A stretch of 64,000 nt of DNA from Jannaschia rubra. GTDB taxonomy: Bacteria > Pseudomonadota > Alphaproteobacteria > Rhodobacterales > Rhodobacteraceae. The notes below the pieces were generated by a model. The model saw only the letters and a list, made by a program, of their open reading frames with translations. It searched no databases and was not told where the DNA came from. The stretch is from NCBI RefSeq assembly GCF_001403735.1, contig NZ_CXPG01000021.1, forward strand, positions 124,001-188,000, written 5' to 3'. Position numbers and translations under genes: made by a program. Within the stretch, counting starts at the first letter, position 1, and each line of letters begins with the position of its first letter. Shown here one piece after another: positions 44,745 to 53,162 of this stretch.

Positions 44745-45458
44745 TTGATCACAGCACCGACCCTCCGCGCTTCCGCGATCGCGCTCGCGATGGTTCTGGC
44801 CGCCCCCGCATGGGCGCAGGATGCGGGGACGAATACGCCGGCCGAGACCCCCGCCGAAACGCCGGCGGAGCCTGCGGCCGATGCTCCGGCGCCCGCCGAG
44901 GGGACCGAGACCGGGACAGAGACGGACACCGCCGAGGAACCCGGATCGCCCGGTGACGGCCTGATGCAGGGTGAATCGGTCGGTCAGGCCCTAGGCGGCG
45001 GCCCCGAGATCTACATGCGCGAGGAGCACGGCGACTGGGAAGTCCGCTGCCTCAAGGCGCCCGAGGGGCAGACCGACCCTTGCCAGCTCTATCAGCGCCT
45101 GTCCGACCAGCAGGGCAACCCGACGGCCGACGTCAACTTCTTCGACCTGCCCGACGGCAACGAGATCGTGGCCGGCGCGACCGTCCTGACCCCCCTTCAG
45201 ACGCTGCTGACCGCGCAGGTCACGATGCAGATCGATTCCGGCGAACCCCGCCGCTATCCCTTCAGCTTCTGCGACCAGTCGGGCTGCTACGCCCGCATGG
45301 GCTTCACTGCCGCCGATGTCGCCGCGCTCAAGCGGGGCGCCAAGGCCACGCTGACGCTGGTGCCGGCCCTCGCCCCCGACCAGAAGGCGGAGCTTGCCAT
45401 GTCGCTCTCGGGGTTCACCGCCGGCCTTTCGGCGGTCGAGGTCAAGGCACCCGAGTGA
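44745..45458 (+). CDS. Invasion-associated locus B (IalB) family protein
   Basis: This is a 237-residue exported protein of the IalB family, small periplasmic proteins named after a Bartonella factor but widespread in free-living alphaproteobacteria. Translation starts at TTG 44745 behind GAGGAGA. A signal peptide (ALAMVLAAPAWAQ) is followed by a Pro/Glu/Thr-rich linker of about 45 residues with TPAETPAETPAEP. The IalB domain then starts at HGDWEVRCLKAPEGQTDPCQLYQ. Its pair of cysteines recurs as FSFCDQSGCYARMGF. It ends at a clear terminator (45479-45502). Its exact role is unknown; do not read virulence from the name. Confidence 0.9.
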   Translation: MITAPTLRASAIALAMVLAAPAWAQDAGTNTPAETPAETPAEPAADAPAPAEGTETGTETDTAEEPGSPGDGLMQGESVGQALGGGPEIYMREEHGDWEVRCLKAPEGQTDPCQLYQRLSDQQGNPTADVNFFDLPDGNEIVAGATVLTPLQTLLTAQVTMQIDSGEPRRYPFSFCDQSGCYARMGFTAADVAALKRGAKATLTLVPALAPDQKAELAMSLSGFTAGLSAVEVKAPE

Positions 45459-45478
45459 CCTCGTCATCCTGACCGACC

Positions 45479-45502
45479 GGGGCGCCTTCGGGCGCCCCTT
45501 TT
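45479..45502 (+). terminator. Rho-independent terminator of the ialB-type gene
   Basis: GGGGCGCC (45479-45486) and GGCGCCCC (45491-45498) form an 8-bp stem with a stable TTCG tetraloop, followed by TTTT. It begins 20 bp after the stop. Confidence 0.9.
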
Positions 45503-45605
45503 CGTTCGCGGTCCGCGTCTTTGTGCTCACGGCACCCTTGCAACTGGCCAATCGCCCGCTCTTGCGGTTTTCTGGCGGCCGGACCCACAGGGCGGAGCGC
45601 GGCCG

Positions 45606-46346
45606 ATGATCACCCTGGATTTCACCACCGAAATCACGCCGGAACGGCGGGACGCCTTCACCCGTGCCGCCGCGCGATGGGACGCCGTCATCGAGACCCG
45701 CTTCGACCCGCAGGACGTCGAGGGCCAGCTTCTGACCGGCCCGCGCATCACGGTCGCCATCGCACCCATCGACGGAGCGCAGGGCATCCTGGGCCAGGCG
45801 GGGCCGACCCTCCTGCGCCCGGGGTCGGAACTTCCGGTGGCGGGCGTGATGCAGTTCGACACCGCCGACGTCGAAGTGCTGGAAGCCGGCGCCCGGTTCG
45901 AGGATGTCGTCCTGCACGAGATGGCGCATGTGCTGGGCTTCGGCACCCTCTGGCAACGGGCGGGCCTCATCGCAGGATCTGGCACCAACGACCCCCGCTT
46001 CACCGGCGCCGCCGCCGCGCGGGAGTTCGCGGTCCTCGATCCCGCCGCCGGGCCCGGTGTGCCCATCGCCAACACCGGCGGCCCCGGCACACGCGAAGGC
46101 CACTGGCGGGAGCTGATCTTCGGGGACGAGCTTCTGACCGGGTTCCTGTCGGGCACGTCCCGCCCGCTCAGCCGCATGTCCGTCGCCTCGTTCGAGGATC
46201 TGGGCTACCGCGTCGACTACTCCCGCGCCGATCCCTTTTCGCTGCCCACCTTCCGCGAACTGGCCCTCATGGGCATCACCGAGGCCGTCCGCATCTGCGA
46301 CCTCTGCCGCATGGGCCGCACCGAACCCGTCGTGCTGGGCGACTGA
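45606..46346 (+). CDS. Leishmanolysin-like zinc metallopeptidase
   Basis: This 246-residue protein has the metzincin zinc motif H104-E-M-A-H108 in VVLHEMAHVLGFGTLW, where the GFGTLW continuation is typical of leishmanolysin-type (M8-like) bacterial enzymes. A third ligand probably sits in EGHWRELIFGDELLTGFL (about residue 166), followed by the methionine turn region LSRMSVASFEDLGYRVD. No signal peptide is visible at this start, unlike most secreted M8 relatives. It may be a truncated or leaderless (type I exported) form. A cysteine pair near the C-terminus (RICDLCRMG) is unusual. It follows ialB after a terminator and is convergent with the KAS gene by three bases. Confidence 0.78.
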   Translation: MITLDFTTEITPERRDAFTRAAARWDAVIETRFDPQDVEGQLLTGPRITVAIAPIDGAQGILGQAGPTLLRPGSELPVAGVMQFDTADVEVLEAGARFEDVVLHEMAHVLGFGTLWQRAGLIAGSGTNDPRFTGAAAAREFAVLDPAAGPGVPIANTGGPGTREGHWRELIFGDELLTGFLSGTSRPLSRMSVASFEDLGYRVDYSRADPFSLPTFRELALMGITEAVRICDLCRMGRTEPVVLGD

Positions 46347-46349
46347 CGC

Positions 46350-47558
46350 TCAGACCGCGCGCAGGGCCAGCACCGCGTTCATGCCCCCGAAGGCAAAGGC
46401 GTTCGAAAGGCACGCCGTCACGCGCGCCTGCCGCGCCTTGTTCGGCACGACGTCGAGCGGGCATTCGGGGTCGGGCGCGACGAAGTTCGCGGTGGGCGCC
46501 ACCACGCCGTCGCGCAGGGCCATGATGCAGGCCAGCAGTTCGATGGCCCCGGTCGCGCCGATGCAATGGCCGTGCATCGACTTCGTGGACGACACCATCA
46601 GGCCGTCGGTCCGCGCCCCGAACACGCGGCCGATGGCGGCGCTCTCGATGCGGTCGTTCGCCGCCGTCGCCGTGCCGTGCGCGTTGACATAGGCCACGTC
46701 GCCCGCGTCCAGCCCGGCGTCCGCCAGTGCCCGGGCCATTGCCCGTTCGGCCCCCCGCTGCGACGGCATCACGATGTCGAAGGCATCCGACGTCATGGCG
46801 ACGCCCGCGATCTCGGCCAGGATCTCCGCCCCCCGCGCGCGGGCGTGGTCGCGCTCTTCCAGCACGAAAACCCCCGCGCCCTCTCCCTGCACCATCCCCG
46901 ACCGCGTGGCGCAGAACGGGCGGCAGGTGTCGTTCGACATGACGCGCAGCCCCTCCCATGCCTTGACGCCGCCGAAGCACAGCATCGCCTCCGCCCCGCC
47001 GGTCAGCATCACGGGGGCCATGCCGGTGCGGATCATCTGAACCGCCTGCGCGATGGCATGGTTCGACGACGCGCAGGCGCTCGACACGGTGAAGGACGGC
47101 CCCATCAGGTTGTGCGCCATGGCGATCTGCGCGGCAGCGGCGCTGTTCATCAGGCGCGGCACGACGAAGGGATGCACGCGGTTCTTTCCGTGGGCATAGA
47201 CCTCGCGGTAGCTGTCGTCCTGCGTGATGAGCCCGCCGCCCGACGTCCCCAGGATCACGCCGGAGCGGTCGGCCAGCGCGCCGTCGAACGTCAGTCCCGC
47301 CTGCGCAACGGCCTGACCCGCGGCCATCAGCGCGAACTGCGCATAGCGGTCCAGCATCGCGATCCGCTGCCGGTCGAAATGGGCAGCCGGGTCGTGGCCC
47401 CGCACCTGCGCGCCGATGCGGATGGTCAGGCGGTCCGCGTCCGGCAGGTCGAGCGGTCCGATCCCCGAGCGCCCTTCCCGCATCGCCTCCATCGTCGCTG
47501 CCACGTCCGTACCCAGAGCGTTGACCGTGCCCGCCCCGGTGATGACGACCCGCCGCAT
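46350..47558 (-). CDS. Beta-ketoacyl-ACP synthase II (KAS II, FabF-like)
   Basis: This condensing enzyme extends acyl-ACP by two carbons using malonyl-ACP. The 402-residue protein has the thiolase fold with catalytic C162 in VSSACASSNHA, H294 in NAHGTATAAND and H331 in STKSMHGHCIGATG. This is the Cys-His-His triad of KAS I/II. It shares more features with FabF/NodE-type enzymes than with FabB. It is coupled to a dedicated acyl carrier protein gene (one-base overlap) and to an lpxD gene, so it probably makes a special acyl chain for lipid A or another envelope lipid, not bulk fatty acid. Confidence 0.9.
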   Translation of the reverse strand: MRRVVITGAGTVNALGTDVAATMEAMREGRSGIGPLDLPDADRLTIRIGAQVRGHDPAAHFDRQRIAMLDRYAQFALMAAGQAVAQAGLTFDGALADRSGVILGTSGGGLITQDDSYREVYAHGKNRVHPFVVPRLMNSAAAAQIAMAHNLMGPSFTVSSACASSNHAIAQAVQMIRTGMAPVMLTGGAEAMLCFGGVKAWEGLRVMSNDTCRPFCATRSGMVQGEGAGVFVLEERDHARARGAEILAEIAGVAMTSDAFDIVMPSQRGAERAMARALADAGLDAGDVAYVNAHGTATAANDRIESAAIGRVFGARTDGLMVSSTKSMHGHCIGATGAIELLACIMALRDGVVAPTANFVAPDPECPLDVVPNKARQARVTACLSNAFAFGGMNAVLALRAV

Positions 47559-47824
47559 CAGCCCTTCTGCTCTGCCACCAGCCGCTCGACCGCGGCGACG
47601 ATGGCGCCGACCGACGAGATGTCGAAACCGGATTTCGTCGGCTCGTTGGCGTTGAACGGCACGCGGATGTCGAATTCCTCCTCGATGGCGAAGATCGCCT
47701 CGACAAGCCCCATGGAATCGACGCCCAGATCCGCCGGCGTCTGGTCTTCGGTCACGTCCGAGGGGTCCACCATGGCCTGTTCGGCCACGATGGCGCGGAC
47801 GCGGGCGCGGATGTCAGTCGTCAT
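47558..47824 (-). CDS. Acyl carrier protein (specialised, AcpXL-like)
   Basis: This 88-residue phosphopantetheine carrier has the attachment serine S37 in [19 protein letters not shown]. The helix following the serine, [12 protein letters not shown], resembles AcpXL, the carrier for very long chain acyl groups of lipid A in rhizobia. It differs from the housekeeping ACP, whose motif is DSLDxVEL. It overlaps lpxD by 11 bp and the KAS gene by one base, so the three should be translated together. The AcpXL-like assignment is inference. Confidence 0.85.
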   Translation of the reverse strand: MTTDIRARVRAIVAEQAMVDPSDVTEDQTPADLGVDSMGLVEAIFAIEEEFDIRVPFNANEPTKSGFDISSVGAIVAAVERLVAEQKG

Positions 47825-48917
47825 CCCGCTTGCCTCCCGTCATCCCGGCCACCGCCCGGCGCAGCTCCGACAACTGCTCCAGCGCGCGCGGCAGGCGGCG
47901 CAGGGCGCGGTACATGGCCATGTTGGTTTCCATCTTCACCGCGGGGCTGCCCATGATGACCTCTCCGTCGCGCACGCGGCTGTAGATTTCGGTCCCGCCC
48001 CCGGCGACCACGTCGTTGCCGATGGTGATGTTGTCGCTGACCCCGACCTTGCCCGCCAGCACGACACGGTCCCCGATGGTGCTGCCCCCGGCCAGCCCGA
48101 CCTGACCGCAAAGCAGGCAATCTTCGCCCACGCGGTTGTTGTGGCCGATCATGACCAGGTTGTCGATCTTGGTGCCCCGCCCGATCACCGTGTCGGCCAC
48201 GGTCCCACGGTCGATGGTCGAATTGGCCCCGACCTCCACATCGTCGCCGATCCTGACGGAGCCGAGCGAATGGATGCGCGTCCATTTCTGCTGCGTGATC
48301 TCGCCCTGATCGCCCAGCGTGCGGCGCGCCTTCTCCACCCCCGACTCCTCGGGCGTGACGAAGCTGAAGCCGTCGCCGCCGATCACGACGCCGGGTTGTG
48401 CGATGAACCGGTCCCCGATCCGCACCCGCGCGCCGATCCGCACGCCCTGCATCAGCAGCGCATCGTCGCCGATCACCGCCTCCTCGGCCACCGTCACATG
48501 CCCCGCGATCCGCGCGCGCGCGCCGATGCGCGCTCCGGCCGCGATCACGACAAAGGGGCCGATGGCAGCCCCCTCCCCGATCTGCGCACCATCTTCAACG
48601 ATTGCAGTGGGATGCAGGCCGACGTTCATGCGCGGCCCCGGGTCCAGCGCCGCCGTGATGCCTGCCATCGCCAGCCGGGCCCGCGGCACCAGAATCGCCC
48701 CCTCCAACCCCATCGCACGCCAGTCCGCCCCTTCCCATAGAACCGCGACGCGGGCCTGCCCAGCATGCAGCGCCTCGGCATAGGCGGGCGACATCGCCAG
48801 CGCCAGATCGCCCGGACCGGCGGCGGCGGGTTCGGCCACGCGGGCAAAGCGGATCGTGCCGTCGCCCTCCACCGGACGGCCAAGGGTCTGGGCGATCTGC
48901 GAAAGGGTGTACATCAT
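47814..48917 (-). CDS. lpxD: UDP-3-O-acylglucosamine N-acyltransferase LpxD
   Basis: LpxD adds the second acyl chain to UDP-3-O-acylglucosamine in lipid A synthesis. The 367-residue protein has the N-terminal uridine-binding domain (about 1-100). A left-handed parallel beta helix of hexapeptide repeats follows (about 101-330), with diagnostic [12 protein letters not shown] and [10 protein letters not shown], catalytic-type H259 in [10 protein letters not shown], and a C-terminal helix. It is not in the usual bamA-lpxD-fabZ-lpxA cluster here. Instead it lies with its own ACP and KAS genes, so it may be a second LpxD with different chain preference. MM at the start leaves one residue of ambiguity. 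Confidence 0.92.
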   Translation of the reverse strand: MMYTLSQIAQTLGRPVEGDGTIRFARVAEPAAAGPGDLALAMSPAYAEALHAGQARVAVLWEGADWRAMGLEGAILVPRARLAMAGITAALDPGPRMNVGLHPTAIVEDGAQIGEGAAIGPFVVIAAGARIGARARIAGHVTVAEEAVIGDDALLMQGVRIGARVRIGDRFIAQPGVVIGGDGFSFVTPEESGVEKARRTLGDQGEITQQKWTRIHSLGSVRIGDDVEVGANSTIDRGTVADTVIGRGTKIDNLVMIGHNNRVGEDCLLCGQVGLAGGSTIGDRVVLAGKVGVSDNITIGNDVVAGGGTEIYSRVRDGEVIMGSPAVKMETNMAMYRALRRLPRALEQLSELRRAVAGMTGGKRDDD

Positions 48918-48956
48918 CCGGGCCTCCGGGCGTCGGTCCTGCGCCCCGATGCCGAT

Positions 48957-50531
48957 CTAGCTGCGCGTCGCGGCCAGTTCCACCCCGGCGGCGCGCAGTG
49001 CGTCGATGACCCGGGCGTCCCGTCCGTAGGGATCGCCACGATAGTTCGCCCGCCCCGTGGGCGTCACCCAGGCCGACCAATAGACGAGATGCACCCCCAC
49101 GGGCGTGTCGAGGTTCACCCGCCGCTCCTGCCCCGTGTTCAGGATGCGCGTGAAATCCGCCTCCGGCGTCGCGGTCTGGGGCGTGAGCAGATGATAGGCC
49201 AGGTCGAGCGGGCGTTCGACGCGGACGCATCCGTGGCTGAAGGCGCGCACATCCCTCTCGAACAGGCTGCGCGAGGGCGTGTCGTGAAGGTAGATGTTCC
49301 AGCGGTTCGGGAACATGAACTTCACCCGGCCGAGCGCGTTCTGCGGGCCGGGTGCCTGCTTCAGGCTGAACGGAAAGGTCGACGCGGTATAGCGGCTGAA
49401 GTCGATCGCGTCGTGGTTCACCCGGCCGCTGCGCGAATGAACCTGGAGATGCCGCGCGCCGCCCCGCCGCAGCGCGGGCAGGTATTCCTTGACCGCGATC
49501 GACCGGGGCACGTTCCACGTCGGATTGATGACCATGTGGGTCATCATGTGGCTGAATTCGGGCGTGCGTCGGTCGGGCGTGTCGGCCCCCACGACCACCA
49601 CCGTGTCGAATGTCACCTTTCCGTCGTCTACGACATAGGCGTGCTGTTCGGCCAGGTTCACCAGGACATGCCGCGGCTCCAGCGGCTTGTTCATCCAGCG
49701 CTGCCGCTCCAGCCCGACGACGACCTGCGCCAGCCGGTCCTCGACCGGGACGTTGATCGCGGCGAGCGTCGCCGGCCCGGCCTCGCCATCCGGCGACAGG
49801 CCGTGGTCGATCTGGAACGCGCGGACCGCCGATTCGAGGTCGGCGTCATAGGTCGCGGCCACCGACCGGCGCAGGTATCCCATGCGGATCAACCGGTTGC
49901 GAAGCTCGACGACCCCGGCTCCTTCCGCCCCCGGCTTGAGTGCGGGCGACGACACGGGCGCGCCCCAGCCGCCCGCGGCCGCCAACTCTTCCAACCGCAG
50001 CTTCTCGCGCAGCAGGCGCGTATAGGCAGGCGACGACGGCGCCAGCGCCTGGACCGCGTCGAAGGGATCGCCCTCTGCAAAGGCGGTGATCTGCGCCAGC
50101 CGCTCGGGCCGCGGCACCTCCAGCACGATGGTGCGGTCGACGTCCCGCGGGTTCAGGACGCCGAAGCCGATATCCTGCGCGAAGCTCAGGAACCGCCGCG
50201 TCATCGCCACCTCCAGCGCGCCCAGGCCGGCAGGGTCGCGGACCGCGGCGAACTCCGCGCGAATCGTGGCCGCGTCGTAACGCCCGGCCGGCAAGCCGTG
50301 CTCCCGCGCCCGGTCGAGCGCACCCAGAAACGCCGCGCGACGGTCGGCAGCCCCTTCGCCCATCCAGATCGGCGCGAAGGCGCGCGCGCGATAGAAGGCG
50401 GCGATATCCTCATCCGCCGACGCGGCCTGCGCGACCGCCTGCTGCAACGGCGTGACCAGTGGGGCCGACATCGCCGGCGCCCCCCAGGACATCAGCGCCG
50501 CAAGGGCAAGGGATGACAGGCGCGGAAACAT
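48957..50531 (-). CDS. L,D-transpeptidase, YcbB/LdtD type
   Basis: This 524-residue periplasmic enzyme crosslinks peptidoglycan between meso-diaminopimelate residues. A signal peptide (ALAALMSWGAPAMSA) precedes an N-terminal domain. A PG_binding domain follows at about 198-260 (GAGVVELRNRLIRMGYL, SAVRAFQIDHGLSPDGEAGPATLAAIN). The YkuD catalytic domain has H-x13-15 and the nucleophile C435 in FSHGCVRVERPLDLA. The order of domains and length match YcbB-type enzymes. It lies 39 bp upstream of lpxD on the same strand, linking cell-wall and lipid A genes, and is divergent from a YcbK/M15-type gene. Confidence 0.94.
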   Translation of the reverse strand: MFPRLSSLALAALMSWGAPAMSAPLVTPLQQAVAQAASADEDIAAFYRARAFAPIWMGEGAADRRAAFLGALDRAREHGLPAGRYDAATIRAEFAAVRDPAGLGALEVAMTRRFLSFAQDIGFGVLNPRDVDRTIVLEVPRPERLAQITAFAEGDPFDAVQALAPSSPAYTRLLREKLRLEELAAAGGWGAPVSSPALKPGAEGAGVVELRNRLIRMGYLRRSVAATYDADLESAVRAFQIDHGLSPDGEAGPATLAAINVPVEDRLAQVVVGLERQRWMNKPLEPRHVLVNLAEQHAYVVDDGKVTFDTVVVVGADTPDRRTPEFSHMMTHMVINPTWNVPRSIAVKEYLPALRRGGARHLQVHSRSGRVNHDAIDFSRYTASTFPFSLKQAPGPQNALGRVKFMFPNRWNIYLHDTPSRSLFERDVRAFSHGCVRVERPLDLAYHLLTPQTATPEADFTRILNTGQERRVNLDTPVGVHLVYWSAWVTPTGRANYRGDPYGRDARVIDALRAAGVELAATRS

Positions 50532-50569
50532 CTGGCGGAAACCTCGTGAAAAATCGTCCGGCGCGACGG

Positions 50570-50582
50570 TAACCGACGGTTA
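50570..50582. promoter_or_regulatory. Perfect dyad between divergent cell-wall genes
   Basis: TAACC-GAC-GGTTA is a perfect inverted repeat 39 bp upstream of the L,D-transpeptidase start. It lies in the 278-bp region shared with the YcbK-type gene and is placed to act on the minus-strand promoter. No factor can be assigned from sequence. Confidence 0.3.
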
Positions 50583-50809
50583 GCGACTGTCCATTAACAA
50601 TTTGCAAAGAAATGGCTCGTAGGCAGGACGGCAACAGGAGGACGTCGATTTCATTCCGCTACGGAAACCGGCGAAATTCTGCCCATGTGGACGACCCGCG
50701 GAACAGAAGTCGAGAAATCGCCAAACTTATGGCAAACGGAAAAGGTCACATGGGGATGAGACACCTGAGGCCGCAAAGACGGTCCAAAGACAGTGAACGG
50801 GACAACTTC

Positions 50810-51385
50810 GTGACTCAACACATCTCTGCAGGCACGTCGCTCACGCGGCGGGGACTTCTTGGTGCATTCGCGGCGACCGCCGTGGCAGCCGCCCCCACAT
50901 ATTCGAACGCGGCGGGCTTTCTGCGCGGAGGCGGCGATGTCCGCCGCATCAAGATGCACAATGCGCGCACCGGCGAATCGATGGACACGATCTACTGGAT
51001 CGAAGGTCAGTACATCGGCGACGCCCTGAACGAGATCAATTTCTTCTTCCGGGACTGGCGGCGCAACGAACTCAAGCAGATCGACAACCGGACCGTGGAC
51101 ATCATAGCCGCGACGCACCGATTGGTCGAGACGCGGGAACCCTTCCTGCTCCTCTCCGGCTACCGCTCGCCCGCGACCAACGCGATGCTGCGGTCGCGTG
51201 GCGGTGGCGTGGCGCGCAACTCGCTCCACCTCCAGGGTCAGGCCGCCGATATCCGGCTGTCGTCCCGCTCGGTCAGCCAGGTGGCGCGTGCGGCGGCATC
51301 CTGCTCCGCCGGCGGCGTGGGTCGCTATTCCGGGTCCGGCTTCACCCATGTCGATTGCGGCAACGTCCGCAGTTGGGGCGGCTGA
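50810..51385 (+). CDS. YcbK/DUF882 peptidase-like protein with Tat signal
   Basis: From the GTG at 50810 the protein has 191 residues. A twin-arginine signal (LTRRGLLGAFAATAVAAAP, RR at 13-14) is followed by an M15-type zinc peptidase fold. Zinc-site residues are visible in SLHLQGQAADIRL (H-x6-D) and FTHVDCG. The family is thought to act on peptidoglycan. In-frame ATGs exist at 50612, 50729, 50750 and 50756; none gives a conserved N-terminus, and the GTG places the Tat motif in the right position, so I choose it with moderate confidence. It is divergent from the L,D-transpeptidase. Confidence 0.88.
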   Translation: MTQHISAGTSLTRRGLLGAFAATAVAAAPTYSNAAGFLRGGGDVRRIKMHNARTGESMDTIYWIEGQYIGDALNEINFFFRDWRRNELKQIDNRTVDIIAATHRLVETREPFLLLSGYRSPATNAMLRSRGGGVARNSLHLQGQAADIRLSSRSVSQVARAAASCSAGGVGRYSGSGFTHVDCGNVRSWGG

Positions 51386-51416
51386 CGCTCTTTCGACTGC
51401 CTTTCGATGCTGCGAT

Positions 51417-51443
51417 GGCCGCCCCGTTGTCCGGGCGGCCTTT
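51417..51443. terminator. Hairpin between convergent genes
   Basis: GGCCGCCC (51417-51424) and GGGCGGCC (51433-51440) form a perfect 8-bp stem with an 8-nt loop, followed by TTT on the plus strand. It lies between the YcbK-type gene and the convergent ABC ATPase gene and may terminate either. The T-run is short. Confidence 0.6.
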
Positions 51444-51467
51444 CGCGCGTCAAGACGTCCTTTCGTC

Positions 51468-52556
51468 TCAGGCCGCCAGTTCCGTGGATTTGCGCGGAAA
51501 CACGAAGCACCGTTCCCGCCGGATCGACAGCCACATCACCGTTCCCGGATGCGGCAGGAAGACGGCCGGCACCGTCGCCGTCACCAGCGACACGCCATCG
51601 TCCATAAGGAACTCGACCAAGCTTTCCTTGCCCATGAACCGTGCCCGCTGAACCGTGCCGCGCGCGGGCGTGCCCTCCAGGGGTGTCGGGGCCGGCCCCT
51701 TTCCCCCGCGGTCGAAGTCGATGCGCACATGCTGCGGCCGAAAGACGATATCCACCTCGGTCCCGTCGGGCAGGCCGGGGGCAAGGAACTGCCCGAAGGG
51801 CGTCTGCGTCAGCGCGCCGCGCACCGTCCCCGTCAGGGTGTTGATGTCACTGAAGAAAGCCGCGGCCGCGCGATCGACTGGCGCATTATAGATGTTGTAG
51901 GGCGCGGCCTTCTGAACGATTCGGCCCGCCCGCATCAGCGCGATCTCGTCCGCCATCCGCATCGCCTCGTCGGGCTCATGCGTCACCAGAAGGACGGCCG
52001 TGCCCTCCTCCTTCAGCACGCTCAGGGTCGCGTCACGGATCTCGTCGCGCAGCCGGTTGTCGAGGCCCGAAAAGGGCTCATCCATCAGCATGATGCCCGG
52101 CCGGGGCGCCAGGGCGCGGGCGAGGGCCACGCGCTGCTGCTCGCCCCCCGACAGCTCGTGCGGATGCTTGGCGCCGTAGCCGACCAGATCGACCCGCTTC
52201 AACAACTCCTCCACCCGCGCCGTCGAGACCCCGTCGCGCGGCAGGCCGAAGCCGATGTTCTGCGCCACGGTGAGGTGGGGAAACAGGGCGAAATCCTGGA
52301 ACATGAGGCCGACGCCCCGGCGCTCCGGCGGCAGGTGGCGCGCATCGTCCGAGACCACCCGCCCGTTGAGCGAAACGCTGCCCGCGTCCTGCCGGTCGAC
52401 GCCGGCAATGATCCGCAGCGTCGTGGACTTGCCGCAGCCGGACGGTCCCAGAAGACAGGTCACCTGCCCCGCCGGTACCGACAGCGAGATGCCGTCGACG
52501 ACCGGCCGTCCGCCAAGGTGTCGCACCAATCCGTCGGTCTGCAGGCGTGGCGTCAT
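51468..52556 (-). CDS. ABC transporter ATP-binding protein (FbpC/PotA-like), no permease nearby
   Basis: This 362-residue ATPase has Walker [10 protein letters not shown], a Q-loop LMFQDFALFPHLTVAQNIGFGL, the signature LSGGEQQRVALARAL, Walker B IMLMDEPFSGLD and H-loop LVTHEPDEAMRMAD. A C-terminal TOBE domain follows (VFRPQHVRIDFD). FbpC-type iron(III) or other small-solute importers use this layout. No binding protein or permease gene lies beside it, so its partner must be elsewhere. A four-helix membrane protein gene is 61 bp upstream on the same strand. Confidence 0.88.
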   Translation of the reverse strand: MTPRLQTDGLVRHLGGRPVVDGISLSVPAGQVTCLLGPSGCGKSTTLRIIAGVDRQDAGSVSLNGRVVSDDARHLPPERRGVGLMFQDFALFPHLTVAQNIGFGLPRDGVSTARVEELLKRVDLVGYGAKHPHELSGGEQQRVALARALAPRPGIMLMDEPFSGLDNRLRDEIRDATLSVLKEEGTAVLLVTHEPDEAMRMADEIALMRAGRIVQKAAPYNIYNAPVDRAAAAFFSDINTLTGTVRGALTQTPFGQFLAPGLPDGTEVDIVFRPQHVRIDFDRGGKGPAPTPLEGTPARGTVQRARFMGKESLVEFLMDDGVSLVTATVPAVFLPHPGTVMWLSIRRERCFVFPRKSTELAA

Positions 52557-52617
52557 CGAGTACCCGAGCGTTATCGTCGGGTTGGCCTATCAGCCACGCA
52601 GGACAGGGTAAAGGCGA

Positions 52618-53049
52618 TCAGAGAACCTCGCCGGTCCGCTTCTCCTGCCGCGCATAGAGGTAGAGAAGGAAGCTGAGCAGCAGGACCAGCGCCATCGCAA
52701 GCCAGACCGTTCCCCCGCCCCCCGCAATGGCGATCAGCGTCGGCTGCGCCGCGAATATCCCCCAGCCCAGGATCACCACGAGCGTGATGAAGGCGAAGGC
52801 CAGCATCCACACCGATGCGCGCACGTGGGCGAGCAGGCAGAGCGCGCCCACCAGCGCAAGCACCACATGCGCTCCCCAGACCGCCTGAACCCAGGTCGGA
52901 AGCGAGGCCAGCCAGTCGAGCTGTTCCAGCGAGTACATGTCGAGCCACGCGAGCCGCAGGCGATAGGAGATCAGGACGTATTCGACGAGAGCAAGCACCC
53001 CGTAAGCAAGCGAAATCAGACCCATGACGTAGAAATGCAAGCGCCGCAT
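52618..53049 (-). CDS. Four-helix inner-membrane protein of unknown function
   Basis: This 143-residue protein has four strongly hydrophobic segments, for example FYVMGLISLAYGVLALVEYV near the start and VWLAMALVLLLSFLLYLYA near the end, with a basic C-terminal tail (QEKRTGEVL). It resembles the DUF6163 type of small alphaproteobacterial membrane protein. No functional motif is visible. It is on the same strand as the ABC ATPase gene 61 bp downstream, but there is no reason to call it a permease: it is too small and lacks the ABC contact loop. Confidence 0.75.
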   Translation of the reverse strand: MRRLHFYVMGLISLAYGVLALVEYVLISYRLRLAWLDMYSLEQLDWLASLPTWVQAVWGAHVVLALVGALCLLAHVRASVWMLAFAFITLVVILGWGIFAAQPTLIAIAGGGGTVWLAMALVLLLSFLLYLYARQEKRTGEVL

Positions 53050-53110
53050 GTGCCCTCCGCGCGTTGTTCAGATCGCGGCTTAGCACGAAACCCCGCCGCC
53101 ACAAACGGTA

Positions 53111-53143
53111 ACGGGGCGCGGCTGGATGTCCGCGCCCCGTCTT
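53111..53143. terminator. Hairpin downstream of the RTX-Hint gene
   Basis: ACGGGGCGCGG (53111-53121) and CCGCGCCCCGT (53130-53140) form a perfect 11-bp stem with an 8-nt loop. It lies 20 bp past the stop of the minus-strand RTX gene. The flanks are only mildly T-rich, so strength is uncertain. Confidence 0.6.
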
Positions 53144-53162
53144 TCACCTGGCCAACCCGGGA

